Below, one piece after another: positions 55,232 to 64,000 of a DNA stretch of 64,000 nt. The stretch is taken from the NCBI GenBank assembly GCA_020744225.1, contig JAGMWG010000007.1:1116001-1180000 (forward strand), given 5' to 3'. The first letter of the stretch is position 1. Every line of letters begins with the position of its first letter. Origin of the DNA: Paraphoma chrysanthemicola (Eukaryota > Ascomycota > Dothideomycetes > Pleosporales > Phaeosphaeriaceae). A program made the translations under genes and the position numbers. Below the pieces are notes generated by a model that was not told the DNA's origin, ran no database searches, and saw only the letters and a list, made by a program, of their open reading frames with translations.

Positions 55232-56838
55232 TCACGCCTCGACCCCATGGGGCTTCTTCCGCTTCCCTTGATCCCGGACCCACGCAACCACGCTTCGCAC
55301 AGCTGCAGTGGGCGGCCGCGCCATGATGATCACTAGGAGGGTCACCGGTATCGCCACCGCAAAGTATACCCAGAAGTGCTGGCTGCCAGGCATATTCGAC
55401 GGATTCATGCTGAACAGGCTTGAGACATAGCTCAATGGGATGAAAACCAAGGCGAGGATCGTCAAGCGGCTGATGTTCGCTGTCTCTGCGAATGACCGGC
55501 GTGCATCGATGATCTGAATGAACGAGGTCACGACTGGCAGCATGTTCTCAAGCCTTGTACCGGCGGCTTGCATATTACTCAAGATGACTTCGAAGTCCTC
55601 AATAATTGGCTCCATGACCTGATGTGTTCTTGGATGCAGTGTGGCCTCTTGAGGCACTTTGAGCTTTCTGATGACTGTTTGAACTTTGTGTTGAGAGTTC
55701 AAGCTGCGAAGCCTCCAGCCCTGTAGCTCACGCAGGTCGTGGTTGATTCTGTCGAGGGTCGGGATTTGAGTGTCGCTGTACTGATACAGCTTGATACAAT
55801 GCTGCATCACTTCGACATATTTGACCCACTCCGCTGCGACTATACGAAGGGGATAATAGGCTATAGCCTCCAAGCTGGGTTCTTCAGGACTAAAACATGC
55901 TGGCGTATTGCGTTCCCAGTACCCAATAATGTCTTCCAGCAAACTACGACGAGATGTGTTGAGTACGCGACTCCAGTCCTCGGAGAACTTCGGTGGGTCC
56001 GTGAAATCTTCATAAAGACCCAGGAATGGTTGGATGTCCAGTCTCACTCTATGTTCCTCGCTATCCTTGTGGCCGTATTGAAAATGCACCCCACCAAGCG
56101 GAGGATCGACAAGTACTAGGGCTTAAAAGGTTAGACTGGAAATGGCATGGTCAAATGGAGCATACCAATCCAAATATCGTTTCTCTGCACAACGATAATA
56201 GAAAGGACGTGGGCAGCCAGTGCAATAGTGGTGGAACGCAAAAGCACCAGTTTTCGGTCGACCGCAGCATCTCTCACCCATTTTCCGCCCGAGGCCTCAC
56301 GACCCTCGCAAAAAACAGGTCGCTGGTATGAGATATTGATGTAGTTCTTCGACCGAAGTCGAGATGGCAAAGTAGCTTCATCCGGTATTTGGTGCTTTGA
56401 GCCCGTCCGGTGCAGGGTATGCAGATGCATCGCAAAAAACAAAGGATCAAGGTCAAGTTCGGAGCCAAGAACCTCGATAGCACCAACAGTCAAGTCTTCG
56501 AGCACCAGAACCCTGCCTTGAAGTGGACGGCTCCAATCTTCCGTTGGGCTGTGTAGTTCGTATTCAGCCTTGCCATGCAGTTCACCCCAGAGACAATCGA
56601 CATCAGCTACGTGACGCACGACGGGCTTGGGATTTCCTTTCCTAAAGTCAAGCGCAGCAATTCGACAGCCATCTACGCGGGGTTTGGGGTAATGCAAGAA
56701 GCTGTTGAGAGTCATGAGAGATGGATTGCGATGACAGAGAGCCTTGACGTAGGCGGTGTAGGTCTGCGACTTTGCAGGCCGTGGGACTGGTAAGTGCTGG
56801 TACTCTGCTGCTGGTGCATAATTCGATGCGGAAGACAT
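55232..56838 (-). CDS. CorA-like divalent-metal transporter family protein with SMN in place of GMN
   Basis: Two exons, 56838-56166 and 56115-55232 (50-nt intron), give 518 residues. The N-terminal two thirds form a soluble domain (LQGRVLVLEDLTVGAIEVLG, LDPLFFAMHLHTLHRTG). A long helical part follows (VMEPIIEDFEVILSNMQAAG, TRLENMLPVVTSFIQIIDAR), matching the CorA stalk helix. Two C-terminal membrane helices are LTILALVFIPLSYVSSLFSM and FWVYFAVAIPVTLLVIIMAR. The canonical selectivity motif GMN at the end of helix 1 reads SMN here, as in several diverged fungal relatives. The basic tail RDQGKRKKPHG is cytosolic. By family a Mg/Zn channel, probably plasma membrane; substrate cannot be told. Divergent from the RelA/SpoT homologue. 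Confidence 0.85.
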
Positions 56839-57260
56839 GTCGGGACCACCGAGAGCTAGGAAAGAAAGGAAAAATCCTTCACAGCCAGCTTAAGGCTCGC
56901 AAGGTGAAAGGAGGACGTTGGTGTGTCGGCAAGGACCACAATGACTGCAAGCTGCGCCCTTGAGTATGCACGGTGAGCAGGCGCAAGCTGGCTGTGTTGT
57001 CAACTTTCTGTAAGGCTGCGGCATGTACGACAACGTCGTCAAGGGCAACACTTGGAAGGCTGTAGGCAGATTGACGATGCCTTTGAGATGTGGCTCACTC
57101 TGGATGGCCCGCGCTTCAGCGAGGCTGACGAATCACAATCGATACTGTACTGCCCCTGCGAAGGACCTTCTTCACCGTTACAACTTGCAGCTTATCGATA
57201 CCTCTTAAGCCCAATCAAACACACTTCCTACAGTCATGACTGAGTGTGCGTGTGTGCGTG

Positions 57261-57286
57261 CAGATAATCCTTGCAGATAATCCTTG
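57261..57286 (+). promoter_or_regulatory. Exact 13-bp direct repeat carrying two WGATAR sites
   Basis: CAGATAATCCTTG occurs twice in tandem with no mismatch. Each copy contains AGATAA (57262-57267 and 57275-57280), matching the WGATAR consensus of fungal GATA factors such as AreA/Nit2 and the white-collar proteins. It lies about 290 bp before the RelA/SpoT homologue start and 113 bp before its TATA box. Confidence 0.55.
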
Positions 57287-57392
57287 CAAATCTCCATGAA
57301 TGCCTTCAAAATATGCCTGCGGGACGAAGCTGGAGCGCCATATGAAGAGCCTCGGTGCGTGCCTAATTAACTGCTGACAGTAGTCAGTAACT

Positions 57393-57400
57393 TATAAAAG
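57393..57400 (+). promoter_or_regulatory. TATA box TATAAAAG for the RelA/SpoT homologue
   Basis: TATAAAAG lies 175 bp upstream of the start codon. It is one of the few convincing TATA boxes in this window. Transcription from about 30-60 bp downstream would place both upstream ORFs or at least the second in the 5' leader. Confidence 0.55.
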
Positions 57401-57445
57401 GGGTTGCGAAGTTGTCGTGCAGCTTGAGACCGCGCGAAATAGCGC

Positions 57446-57484
57446 ATGTACAGCCATAACACTACTACAGCCACCTCCAAGTAA
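57446..57484 (+). promoter_or_regulatory. Upstream ORF 1 (12 codons) in leader of RelA/SpoT homologue
   Basis: ATG at 57446 opens a frame of 12 codons (MYSHNTTTATSK) ending with TAA at 57482-57484. The last A of the stop is the first base of the next upstream ATG (TAATG). Confidence 0.4.
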
Positions 57485-57552
57485 TGACTCTGTCTGTTCG
57501 AAGAGTTTTCCGCCTCCGGAACCCCTCTAGCACAGGCTACTCATCTTCATAA
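57484..57552 (+). promoter_or_regulatory. Upstream ORF 2 (22 codons) in leader of RelA/SpoT homologue
   Basis: ATG at 57484 opens MTLSVRRVFRLRNPSSTGYS... (22 residues) ending with TAA at 57550-57552, 22 nt before the main ATG. It overlaps the stop of upstream ORF 1 by one base. If the leader is transcribed as predicted, ribosomes must pass both before the main frame. Confidence 0.45.
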
Positions 57553-57574
57553 GCATTCAAGCCAATTCGTTCAA

Positions 57575-59248
57575 ATGTCTATGCTCAATACGACTTCCGA
57601 GGAATCTGTACCAGCACCAGTACAAGGCCTCGTGCGCCAAGGCACAATTATTGATGCGAAGCCAACACCCCGCGTTATCGAGCAATTCGTCAATGTAGCA
57701 TACGGTTATGAACATTACTCCGCAGCTGCACAGCGAGCAAAAGATCTCCTTGAAGAAAGCCTGGAGCATGCAAGGACAGCTGATGGCGTGCCAGTGCTCG
57801 CAAAATTATCCTGTCGAGCGAAATCGCAGAAAAGTCTTGCGCAAAAACTGAACGTCAGGTACTATCAAAGAAAAGCCAAGGGCAAGCCAGTATATGAAGA
57901 GCTCGACGACATTTTAAACGATATCCATGATCTTGCTGGTGTTCGAGTTATGCTATATACGCCAGATCCTGACCAGCACCACCGTGTCAGGGAAGCAATT
58001 CATAAGATATGGGGGAAGGATGTGATTACCAAGTCTCATCCCGATCCTGGTAATCCCTCCAACGCATCAGAAGATGATCCAAATGACAAACGTGGCACGG
58101 ATTTGAGTGTGTATACAGAGCCAAAACACAACAAGCCAATGAAATATCAACCAAGACATCCGGGTTACCAGGGGGTTCATTATCGAGTTGGTATGAGAGA
58201 AGAACCGAAGTTAGTCCACACCAGTGCAGGCCCGTATCAATGGGCGGGCCGTGATCGAGTCGAAGTCCAGGTTGTTTCAGCTTTAGGCCACGTGTGGGCA
58301 GAAGTAGAGCACGATGTCAAGTATAAAACCGACGCATATGGACCTCCAACCGAAGAAGAAGAGCGCCTTCTGGATACTCTTAGCGGATTAGTGTCATCAA
58401 GTGAGCTTCTACTTCAGCAGTTTAGCAAGTCTGTGAACAAGCGATCTTATGCGAAAATATCGTATCGCGACGACTTCGGAACGTATCTTCGTGAGCTGGA
58501 CGTTCTGCAAAAACCTTTGGCCAAGAGGTGCGATGGAGAAGACCCACGTTACTTGTCACTATTCGGCTCTGAGGGCATCAGCATTCTATTTCGCTTCCTA
58601 GTCAAGCGAAACTTGAACTATCCAAGAGCCGTACGTGACGCCCTTACGGACATGAACTTTCCTGAGGATCCCGAGCCGGTCCTTCAAGCAATGAACGAAG
58701 ACCTTCAGCCAGGTTTCCAGCCATCGCCAACTCTTCTTGCACCTCTGTGCCTGATCCGCCGTATGTTGCTGAAGTACAAACTATCAGATGCAACACCTTC
58801 TCGCCCAGATTTACTTCTCTCTGAGAAATGTGGCATCTTGATCAACGCTCTCACTCTACTCCAAACCTTTGCAGGAGGTCCCCACAAAGCAAAAGAATGG
58901 TTGAAAGGGAATATTGAAACCGGCTTGGAAGAGACCCAGCGCAACAGCCTCAACTTCGTACTGTCGAGCACTCGTCGCAGGAGGTGCTTGATTGAAAATT
59001 CAACGTTAGTCCAAGGTAAATGTGAGAAGGAGGTGCTACCGGCATGGACTTGGTTCGAGCACCAAGCACAACAGGATGGTTCAATTTGCGGACTTGTCTT
59101 CCAGCTCGCCGAAGCGGATCATGACTGTGAGTATCGAAAGGCCATAGACGATAGTGATGCAAACGGACTTCTCGCAGGGCTTCAAATTGGCTCTCTGTCA
59201 CTATCTGACACTTCTGAACAAGGCTGTAGATTGTGTCGTGGAACCTAA
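57575..59248 (+). CDS. RelA/SpoT-type (p)ppGpp synthetase-domain protein, eukaryotic
   Basis: One exon, 557 residues. The RelA/SpoT synthetase fold runs from about residue 75 to 255. RAKSQKSLAQKL (81-92) matches the nucleotide-binding R-x-K...S segment. DLAGVRVMLY has the Mg-binding Asp119 and Arg124. HPGYQGVHYRV supplies Tyr198, which stacks on the guanine in bacterial enzymes, and His202. VEVQVVSALGHVWAEVEHD has the catalytic Glu230, Gln232 and the conserved HxxAExEH pattern. There is no HD hydrolase domain and no TGS/ACT region, so it is a small-alarmone-synthetase-like enzyme with an insert (residues 150-190) and a 300-residue helical C-terminal extension I do not recognise. Cys residues near the end (CRLC) may bind metal. 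By family it would transfer pyrophosphate from ATP to GTP/GDP; product and role in fungi are unproven. It sits tail to tail with a tail-anchored protein gene. Confidence 0.85.
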   Translation: MSMLNTTSEESVPAPVQGLVRQGTIIDAKPTPRVIEQFVNVAYGYEHYSAAAQRAKDLLEESLEHARTADGVPVLAKLSCRAKSQKSLAQKLNVRYYQRKAKGKPVYEELDDILNDIHDLAGVRVMLYTPDPDQHHRVREAIHKIWGKDVITKSHPDPGNPSNASEDDPNDKRGTDLSVYTEPKHNKPMKYQPRHPGYQGVHYRVGMREEPKLVHTSAGPYQWAGRDRVEVQVVSALGHVWAEVEHDVKYKTDAYGPPTEEEERLLDTLSGLVSSSELLLQQFSKSVNKRSYAKISYRDDFGTYLRELDVLQKPLAKRCDGEDPRYLSLFGSEGISILFRFLVKRNLNYPRAVRDALTDMNFPEDPEPVLQAMNEDLQPGFQPSPTLLAPLCLIRRMLLKYKLSDATPSRPDLLLSEKCGILINALTLLQTFAGGPHKAKEWLKGNIETGLEETQRNSLNFVLSSTRRRRCLIENSTLVQGKCEKEVLPAWTWFEHQAQQDGSICGLVFQLAEADHDCEYRKAIDDSDANGLLAGLQIGSLSLSDTSEQGCRLCRGT

Positions 59249-60152
59249 AGTTTCAATCGCGCGGGTGTGACCGTCGCTTCCAATCATCTATGTGTGGCTT
59301 GCATGTACTTTGAATCTCAAGAATTGCATGGCAGACCTTAAAGATCGTGCCAATTGGTCATCGGCGACTCGGGTCTCTTAGAAGGCCATCATTGAATTGT
59401 GATGCCGACTTTGTACTGTTCACTGACTGTGACATGCCGGATGACGGATGACGGACGCAACACAGCGATAAGAGGCGAATGGTCAAACAGCGCAGTCCGC
59501 ACCCATACAACTTCTCTACACTACTATAGACACTACAACTCTCAACTCTGTTTGCTTGTGAAGGGTGAGCCTATAGTCTGCGCTTAATGCGGATGTACGC
59601 AGTATGTTGGCACGAACCAGAGGCTCTCGTAAGTTAGAACATGCCTTATAAGTGGGTAGGAGGCTGCTGATGGGATGGATTGCATGCATGGTGAGTCGGC
59701 GTGGCGGTGACGATGATGACTAGCAGAGCTGCGTGGCGCTCTTCTGGCTTCGCCGTGAGCCCACGGAGCTTCCAAGCGACCGAGACAGGCTCAGCCATGC
59801 AGGAAAGCAGCGGAATTTGATGGTCTAACCGATAATCAATTTGATGCAGGAGGAATGTCCCGCAGAGCGTGGGTCTTGGCTCGGATGTGCACACATGCGT
59901 TAGCCAGCTTTCGTCCATATTGGGCTTAGCTGCTTAGCGAGGGCCACCCTTGGGACTGTTATTGGCTTTACCACCCCGTGCTTCCATGCTCATAAAGCCC
60001 TGTGGCATCCTTCGTGATTAGTCTAAGTTCCTTATGGCCTGCTCCTGCTCTCTTCATATATGACTCCGTACACCATCGCTTAAGTTCTCGAGGTCCGAAA
60101 CAATCGTATCCCTTCCATAGCCACCACGAGCTTTTCACGACAATCTCTTTGC
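59249..60152. other. Intergenic, convergent 3' flanks of RelA/SpoT homologue and tail-anchored protein
   Basis: 904 bp with no frame, RNA gene or repeat that I can support. A short TGACGGATGACGGA direct repeat lies near 59440-59456. Confidence 0.5.
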
Positions 60153-61396
60153 TCATTTTGACAAACCCGCAGACAAAATCAGTACCAAGGCCAGCGTAAG
60201 TAGGATCAGCAAAAGTACCATTATCAGATCCTCTTTGAGGGCATGGCGTCCATTGTGCTGCCGATGCACCCCAGCTTCGTGATCGAAAATGGACTGCTGA
60301 TTCGGAATTGAACCATGATCATACGCGCCCAGATGGAGCGAAGGAAACAACCAGCGTGGCGTCATGCCATGTGAACGACGGCCTTGAGATACTTGCCGTG
60401 CCACGTGATCTGGCTCTGGCTCTAGCGCTGCTGGACCTGCGCCAACTATAGGCTCGTGGGACACAGGTGCCGCATCGACAGTGGGCGCGAGATTGACAAG
60501 TTGGCGCATCGTCTTTGGCGCGACCGGCGAATCAAGATGTGGTCCCATCGATGGAGAGCTCGGTGATGGACAATCATTATTTACCGGCAGCATGCCTTGG
60601 CGCCGTGGCTCGGTTGCTGGAACATCGTCAAGCAATTTGGCGTCGCTAACTCGTTCCTGCCGTGCCATGTCTGCAAACAACGTTGCGGTGCTCGCGCTTT
60701 GCTCGACTGGTGGGCTATACGTAGCCGTGTGCTTTGCGACTACTCATTCTCAATCTTCGCGAGCAAGAGCTGTTACCACGACATATTACTTACTCCATTG
60801 CTCTCCCTCAGAAGATTCTAAGTAGGTTCGTGCTTTCGAGTGTCGGTGCTCATCAGAACATTCTCCAAAGCCCTCGAGATCAGCATCCAGCTGGTTGATC
60901 AACATCGCAATGACCTCGGCTTTAACTCTCAATGGTGTCGATTCGGGGAACAATGCGTCTTGCAACTGGAACTCGACCACTTCCATCAGCTCTTCTTTCG
61001 GAGTAATCGCCATTCCACGTATCAGGAATGTTATTATCGCCCCCACTTGGTTTTCGGTCGGTTCCCCTGCAAGACTTGTCAGTCAATGCTAACCAAGACG
61101 CATCAGATCAGTAAGCAGAGCGTGTAAGAAGAGAGCGCAATCCTTTGTCCATCGAACAGGCACAGCGGCGCGCGCGACCAGAAATGGAATTTGATCGTCA
61201 AACTAGCCAGGACTTTACCATTTTCTTCCATATGACGACACGGTTCACAGCAAGCGGTAGCGCGTTGCTTACAGTTGGACGTTGTTGACAAGCAGCAAAG
61301 CGCAAAGGAAAGCTCGTCACATCGCGCACTCGCCTCCTCAAAGGCTCTCACGGCAGTCACAGCTCCATGCGAAATCGAGAGATCATACTCACTCAT
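60153..61396 (-). CDS. Putative tail-anchored membrane protein, 304 residues, unknown family
   Basis: Three exons, 61396-61273, 61066-60794 and 60670-60153, with GTAAGC and GTAAGT donors and a strong CTGACAAGTCTTGCAG acceptor. The N-terminal half is helical and soluble (MSEYDLSISHGAVTAVRAFE; GAIITFLIRGMAITPKEELM; LRVKAEVIAMLINQLDADLE). The middle is Pro/Ser-rich and probably disordered. The C-terminus is one hydrophobic helix, LIMVLLLILLTLALVLILSA, followed by only four residues, which is the layout of a tail-anchored protein. No signal peptide. I recognise no domain. The first intron is 206 nt and contains a Cys-rich open stretch (CKQRATACCEPCRHMEENGK), so an alternative exon is possible. 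Exon structure is plausible, not proven. Confidence 0.6.
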
Positions 61397-62307
61397 GTTG
61401 CTTCGATTCCTGGACAAATGCGCGTTCGTGTGAACTTTCGTCACCGCACAAGAAATGCAGTATTTGAAATTGCGTTTGGGGACGAGAGCGTGCGGATGAT
61501 TATTGTTCAGGCTTTGGTCGAAAAGACTCTTGCTGGAATTGACGGCAGTCGGGACGATGTTTATTCTGCTCGAGTGTTAAGGACGAAGCTACCAACCTAC
61601 GTCGGCTCACGACGACTGTGGCACACGACGGTGGGTTCGCCGCTGTGAAGTTGGGTGCAGGAAGGGTGGGTCTGGCCAAGCAAGTGCCAAGCGCGAAGCG
61701 GCAAGATTGATCAGAATGATAGCAAGCGAGCGCGCCCTCGGATTCTTTGGCGGTATGCCGGCTTGTTAGCAGAACGCGTGCGTGGGTGCAAGAAGTTTCA
61801 GCGTAAACACCGTGGCAAGGGCATGTTGTAGAAGATCCACACTCTTCTCGCTGCTTCGCAATTTCCCTCGAGTAGTGGGTCGTCATTGGGATGGTCGAAT
61901 GCGCCGACGGGCATCGCGTCCGCCGCCGCGCAAAACCATAAATCAGCCAATAATAGACAATAGCTTGCCTTTTCTCTCCAAGGTTGGCTTAGCCCAAATA
62001 TGAAATGCAGCAAAATGAGGTGACACACATCGGAGGCGGGTTGCTCATTCTTTTCATGCATTGAACCGAGAAGCTGGACATTGAAACTATCTCGAAGCTA
62101 CGAGTAGCTCTGATGTTACATGCTGAACATGATTGGAATGATTTCCCTTCTGTGCTCGCAACTGAGTCCGCAATGGCTCTTATGTGTGGTGGTGGTGGTG
62201 GGCCCCGTGCTAGATTATCTAGGCTACCCCAGTCATGCTGTCTTGGCAGACGCAGCATCCGCTCTAGACACCGCTTGTTCAAATATTATCGTATTCACAG
62301 CACAACT
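61397..62307. promoter_or_regulatory. Divergent promoter between tail-anchored protein gene and C2H2 gene
   Basis: 911 bp. A CCAAT box (in AGCCAATAATAG, near 61943-61954) lies on the plus strand. The frame of the following gene extends upstream to an ATG at 62113 through a GGTGGTGGTGG tract; I treat this as leader. Confidence 0.4.
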
Positions 62308-63306
62308 ATGGACAACCACGCCTTTCTGTTCACAACCGATGCTACGAACACGTCGTCCTGTATTTTCGACGAGAAAGATACATCCGGATACCTCCACGAT
62401 GATTCCACCCCATGGTTTCCCGGAATCCACCGACCAGAAGATGCGGTCAGCTTGGCGGTCCACCCGGCGCTGAATTATGAGCCATTCTCAAGAGACTATA
62501 TGGGCGCTGAACCCACGTCGATCTTCACAGAACCATCACTTGTTGGGCAACCGACGACGGCTACGAATTTGGCCCGCGGCGCCACCCCTTGGAGTAGCTA
62601 CGACACTCGCATGCACTGGACTTATCTAGACGTGGCCGATATGAAGCCTTCCACAAATTTGAAGGGCCTTTCGTGTCAATCTCCGAGTCAATGGCCAGCA
62701 GATAAGGAGAGCGCGACATTCAGCGACGATGTTTGTAGTCTACAAACCAGCGGCTATGGCGAAAACATGTCTGATTTGTGGCACACAACTGCGCCATTAT
62801 CAGCAACGCAAAGCACACATATTTCGTATCTCCCCTCCTCCACACAAACTTCCTGCGCAGATAGTTACTTCAACGAGTTCACAATCAATGGCGAAGATTC
62901 TTATTACCGAAACGATTCTATGGAACCATATGCTGAAGCTAGCCTTCACGACCCATGCGAGAGCCACGGCCCCGATACCGAATACCGGAGCGCTCCCAAG
63001 GAGCCGCCCTACATGTGTGAAATCTGTTCACGCCCTTTTATGCGCCAGCCTGATCTTTCGAGACACAGGAAAACAATGCACGGGGGAAGTCAGGGATACA
63101 GATGCGCTGTCGAGGGATGCTCTAAAGCAGGGAAAATCTGGACGCGGTTGGATAGCTTTAAACAGCATCTTTCAAATCGGCATAGGGGCACAGATGTTCA
63201 AAGGCTTGTGCAAAGGTCTAGTAGGTCATTACAGTGTGCTGATGACGACTTGCTCTTCTCAGTAACTACGCCAGCTTTGATGCAACGAAGGCGCCTCGAG
63301 GGATGA
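62308..63306 (+). CDS. C2H2 zinc-finger protein with two C-terminal fingers, 332 residues
   Basis: The start MDNHAFLFTTDATNTSSCIF was chosen because the upstream in-frame part is low-complexity. The N-terminal 220 residues are Ser/Thr/Asp-rich, typical of a regulatory region, with several acidic-aromatic stretches (FNEFTINGEDSYYRNDSMEP). Two fingers lie at the C-terminus: CEICSRPFMRQPDLSRHRKT with MH, and CAVEGCSKAGKIW followed by TRLDSFKQHLSNRH. The second resembles the KIWPRLDNFKQHIERMH finger of the 26.95-29.73 kb gene. A probable fungal transcription regulator; target unknown. Intronless in this model. If the upstream ATG at 62113 is used the protein is 65 residues longer. Confidence 0.82.
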   Translation: MDNHAFLFTTDATNTSSCIFDEKDTSGYLHDDSTPWFPGIHRPEDAVSLAVHPALNYEPFSRDYMGAEPTSIFTEPSLVGQPTTATNLARGATPWSSYDTRMHWTYLDVADMKPSTNLKGLSCQSPSQWPADKESATFSDDVCSLQTSGYGENMSDLWHTTAPLSATQSTHISYLPSSTQTSCADSYFNEFTINGEDSYYRNDSMEPYAEASLHDPCESHGPDTEYRSAPKEPPYMCEICSRPFMRQPDLSRHRKTMHGGSQGYRCAVEGCSKAGKIWTRLDSFKQHLSNRHRGTDVQRLVQRSSRSLQCADDDLLFSVTTPALMQRRRLEG

Positions 63307-64000
63307 AGGAACAAGAGACCTTACATCTCAGCTGTACCATATATACGTTTGTAGCAATACAATGCACGCCGATATGAATACACGCTTGCGCGCAGCTGTA
63401 CCGATACCTGCAAGTATCCACTAGAACTGTAGGAGTAACTAGCAGGAAATCGGGGAATCTTGTATCCAGGTGGACACCCGCAGAGCATTTGTTAATCTGG
63501 TCCCTAGCGCAGAGCAACATCGAACAATCCGTGTGAAATCCAACTTCCGAAGCCAAGGCCGAGTTCGCGCCGCTGTTGAGGAAACGAGCCACAGCAACCA
63601 CGTCCGCAGCGGCTGTGCAGCTCCACCACGGTCCACTCCCACCACGACACCCGTGTGGCTCGATCGCGTCTCGTTGCACCGTTTCGTAGCTTCGTCGGCG
63701 GCATTCTATTCATGCATCAAAACTCCGTGTCGTCCAGTCGTTCCTGCCGAAACCCTGCGCAAGCCTCCCTCGCTTAACACTAAACCCTGGCCGCATGCGT
63801 CATCGCACAAGGATGCTTACAACAAACGGACAGCAACACGTCAACCCACGAAGTTTTGCCCTGAATGGCAGGCCATGCTGGCGATCGCAAGGCTGGTAGG
63901 CAGTGCAGGTTTGCAACGACATTGCTCGTTTGGGTAGTGGCCCTGGCGCGAGTGACGTGAAGGCCGTCGCGGACTGTGCATTCCAAGGTTGCGTCCTTGC
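63307..64000. other. Right-edge intergenic sequence
   Basis: 694 bp to the window edge. Frames up to 155 codons occur on both strands and overlap; none is recognisable. No RNA gene or repeat seen. Confidence 0.45.

Larger units (their letters stand above)
56839..57574. promoter_or_regulatory. Divergent promoter region between CorA-like gene and RelA/SpoT homologue
   Basis: 736 bp. The right part holds a TG-rich microsatellite (57243-57260), a tandem GATA-site repeat, an inverted repeat CTGAC-N4-GTCAG (57373-57386), a TATA box and two upstream ORFs; the main elements are listed separately. The left part shows nothing distinct. Confidence 0.55.

Noticed and set aside
61067..61272. Cys-rich open stretch (CCEPCRHMEE) as an exon of the tail-anchored gene
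   Set aside because: Good GTAAGC donor before it and a strong acceptor after it support it as intron; left as a possible isoform.
62113..62307. Upstream in-frame start of the 62308 C2H2 gene
   Set aside because: It encodes a glycine run and Arg-rich low-complexity sequence unlike the rest; kept as an alternative only.
63470..63937. 155-codon plus-strand frame at the right edge
   Set aside because: Composition-driven, overlapped by minus-strand frames, no recognisable motif.
1..64000. Transposons, CRISPR arrays, rRNA and biosynthetic core enzymes (PKS/NRPS/terpene)
   Set aside because: Looked for on both strands; no transposase, long terminal repeat, array or core-enzyme motif was seen.

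Overview
The window looks like a 64 kb piece of nuclear chromosome from a filamentous ascomycete (Pezizomycotina; a dothideomycete would fit, but I cannot name a genus). Genes are on both strands and spaced individually. Most are cut by short GT-AG introns (about 43-120 nt), often with a CTAAC/CTGAC-like branch site just before the AG. The proteins include fungal-restricted families (Pezizomycotina C2H2 proteins, a KP4-like secreted protein, a CorA-like fungal membrane protein). There are no bacterial operons, CRISPR arrays or rRNA. Exon joins were worked out by eye from reading frame and splice signals; each multi-exon model given sums to a multiple of three.

Layout. 1-11.5 kb: MTD1 (folate, runs off the left edge), MMS19 and a CGFS glutaredoxin (both cytosolic iron-sulfur biology), RPF2 (60S ribosome assembly), an ORF broken by one in-frame TAG, and two fungal membrane proteins. 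11.7-25.7 kb: a 1,500-residue F-box protein with a Tyr/Arg/Pro-rich tail, actin-binding protein ABP1, an Arg/Pro-rich protein carrying SILK and RVxF phosphatase-docking motifs, and the oligosaccharyltransferase STT3. 27-35 kb: two large C2H2 zinc-finger genes. 37.5-41.6 kb: a conserved fungal protein, then SPC2 and EMC3 head to head (signal peptidase and ER membrane complex subunits). 43-50 kb: a third C2H2 gene, 3 kb of apparently gene-free DNA, and a secreted cysteine-rich protein with two KP4-like modules. 51-64 kb: two low-complexity fungal proteins, a CorA-like transporter, an intronless RelA/SpoT-type synthetase homologue, a tail-anchored protein and a fourth C2H2 gene.

The housekeeping genes fall into three themes: cytosolic Fe-S assembly (MMS19, Grx3/4), ER protein biogenesis (STT3, SPC2, EMC3) and actin/ribosome/folate functions. 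The most interesting locus is the RelA/SpoT homologue at 57.6-59.2 kb. Its synthetase residues look intact, and its upstream region holds a duplicated GATA-factor site, a TATA box and two stop/start-overlapping upstream ORFs. That is a plausible starvation-responsive alarmone gene in a eukaryote. The second is the duplicated KP4-like gene, where cysteine spacing and one intron position are both conserved between the two halves.
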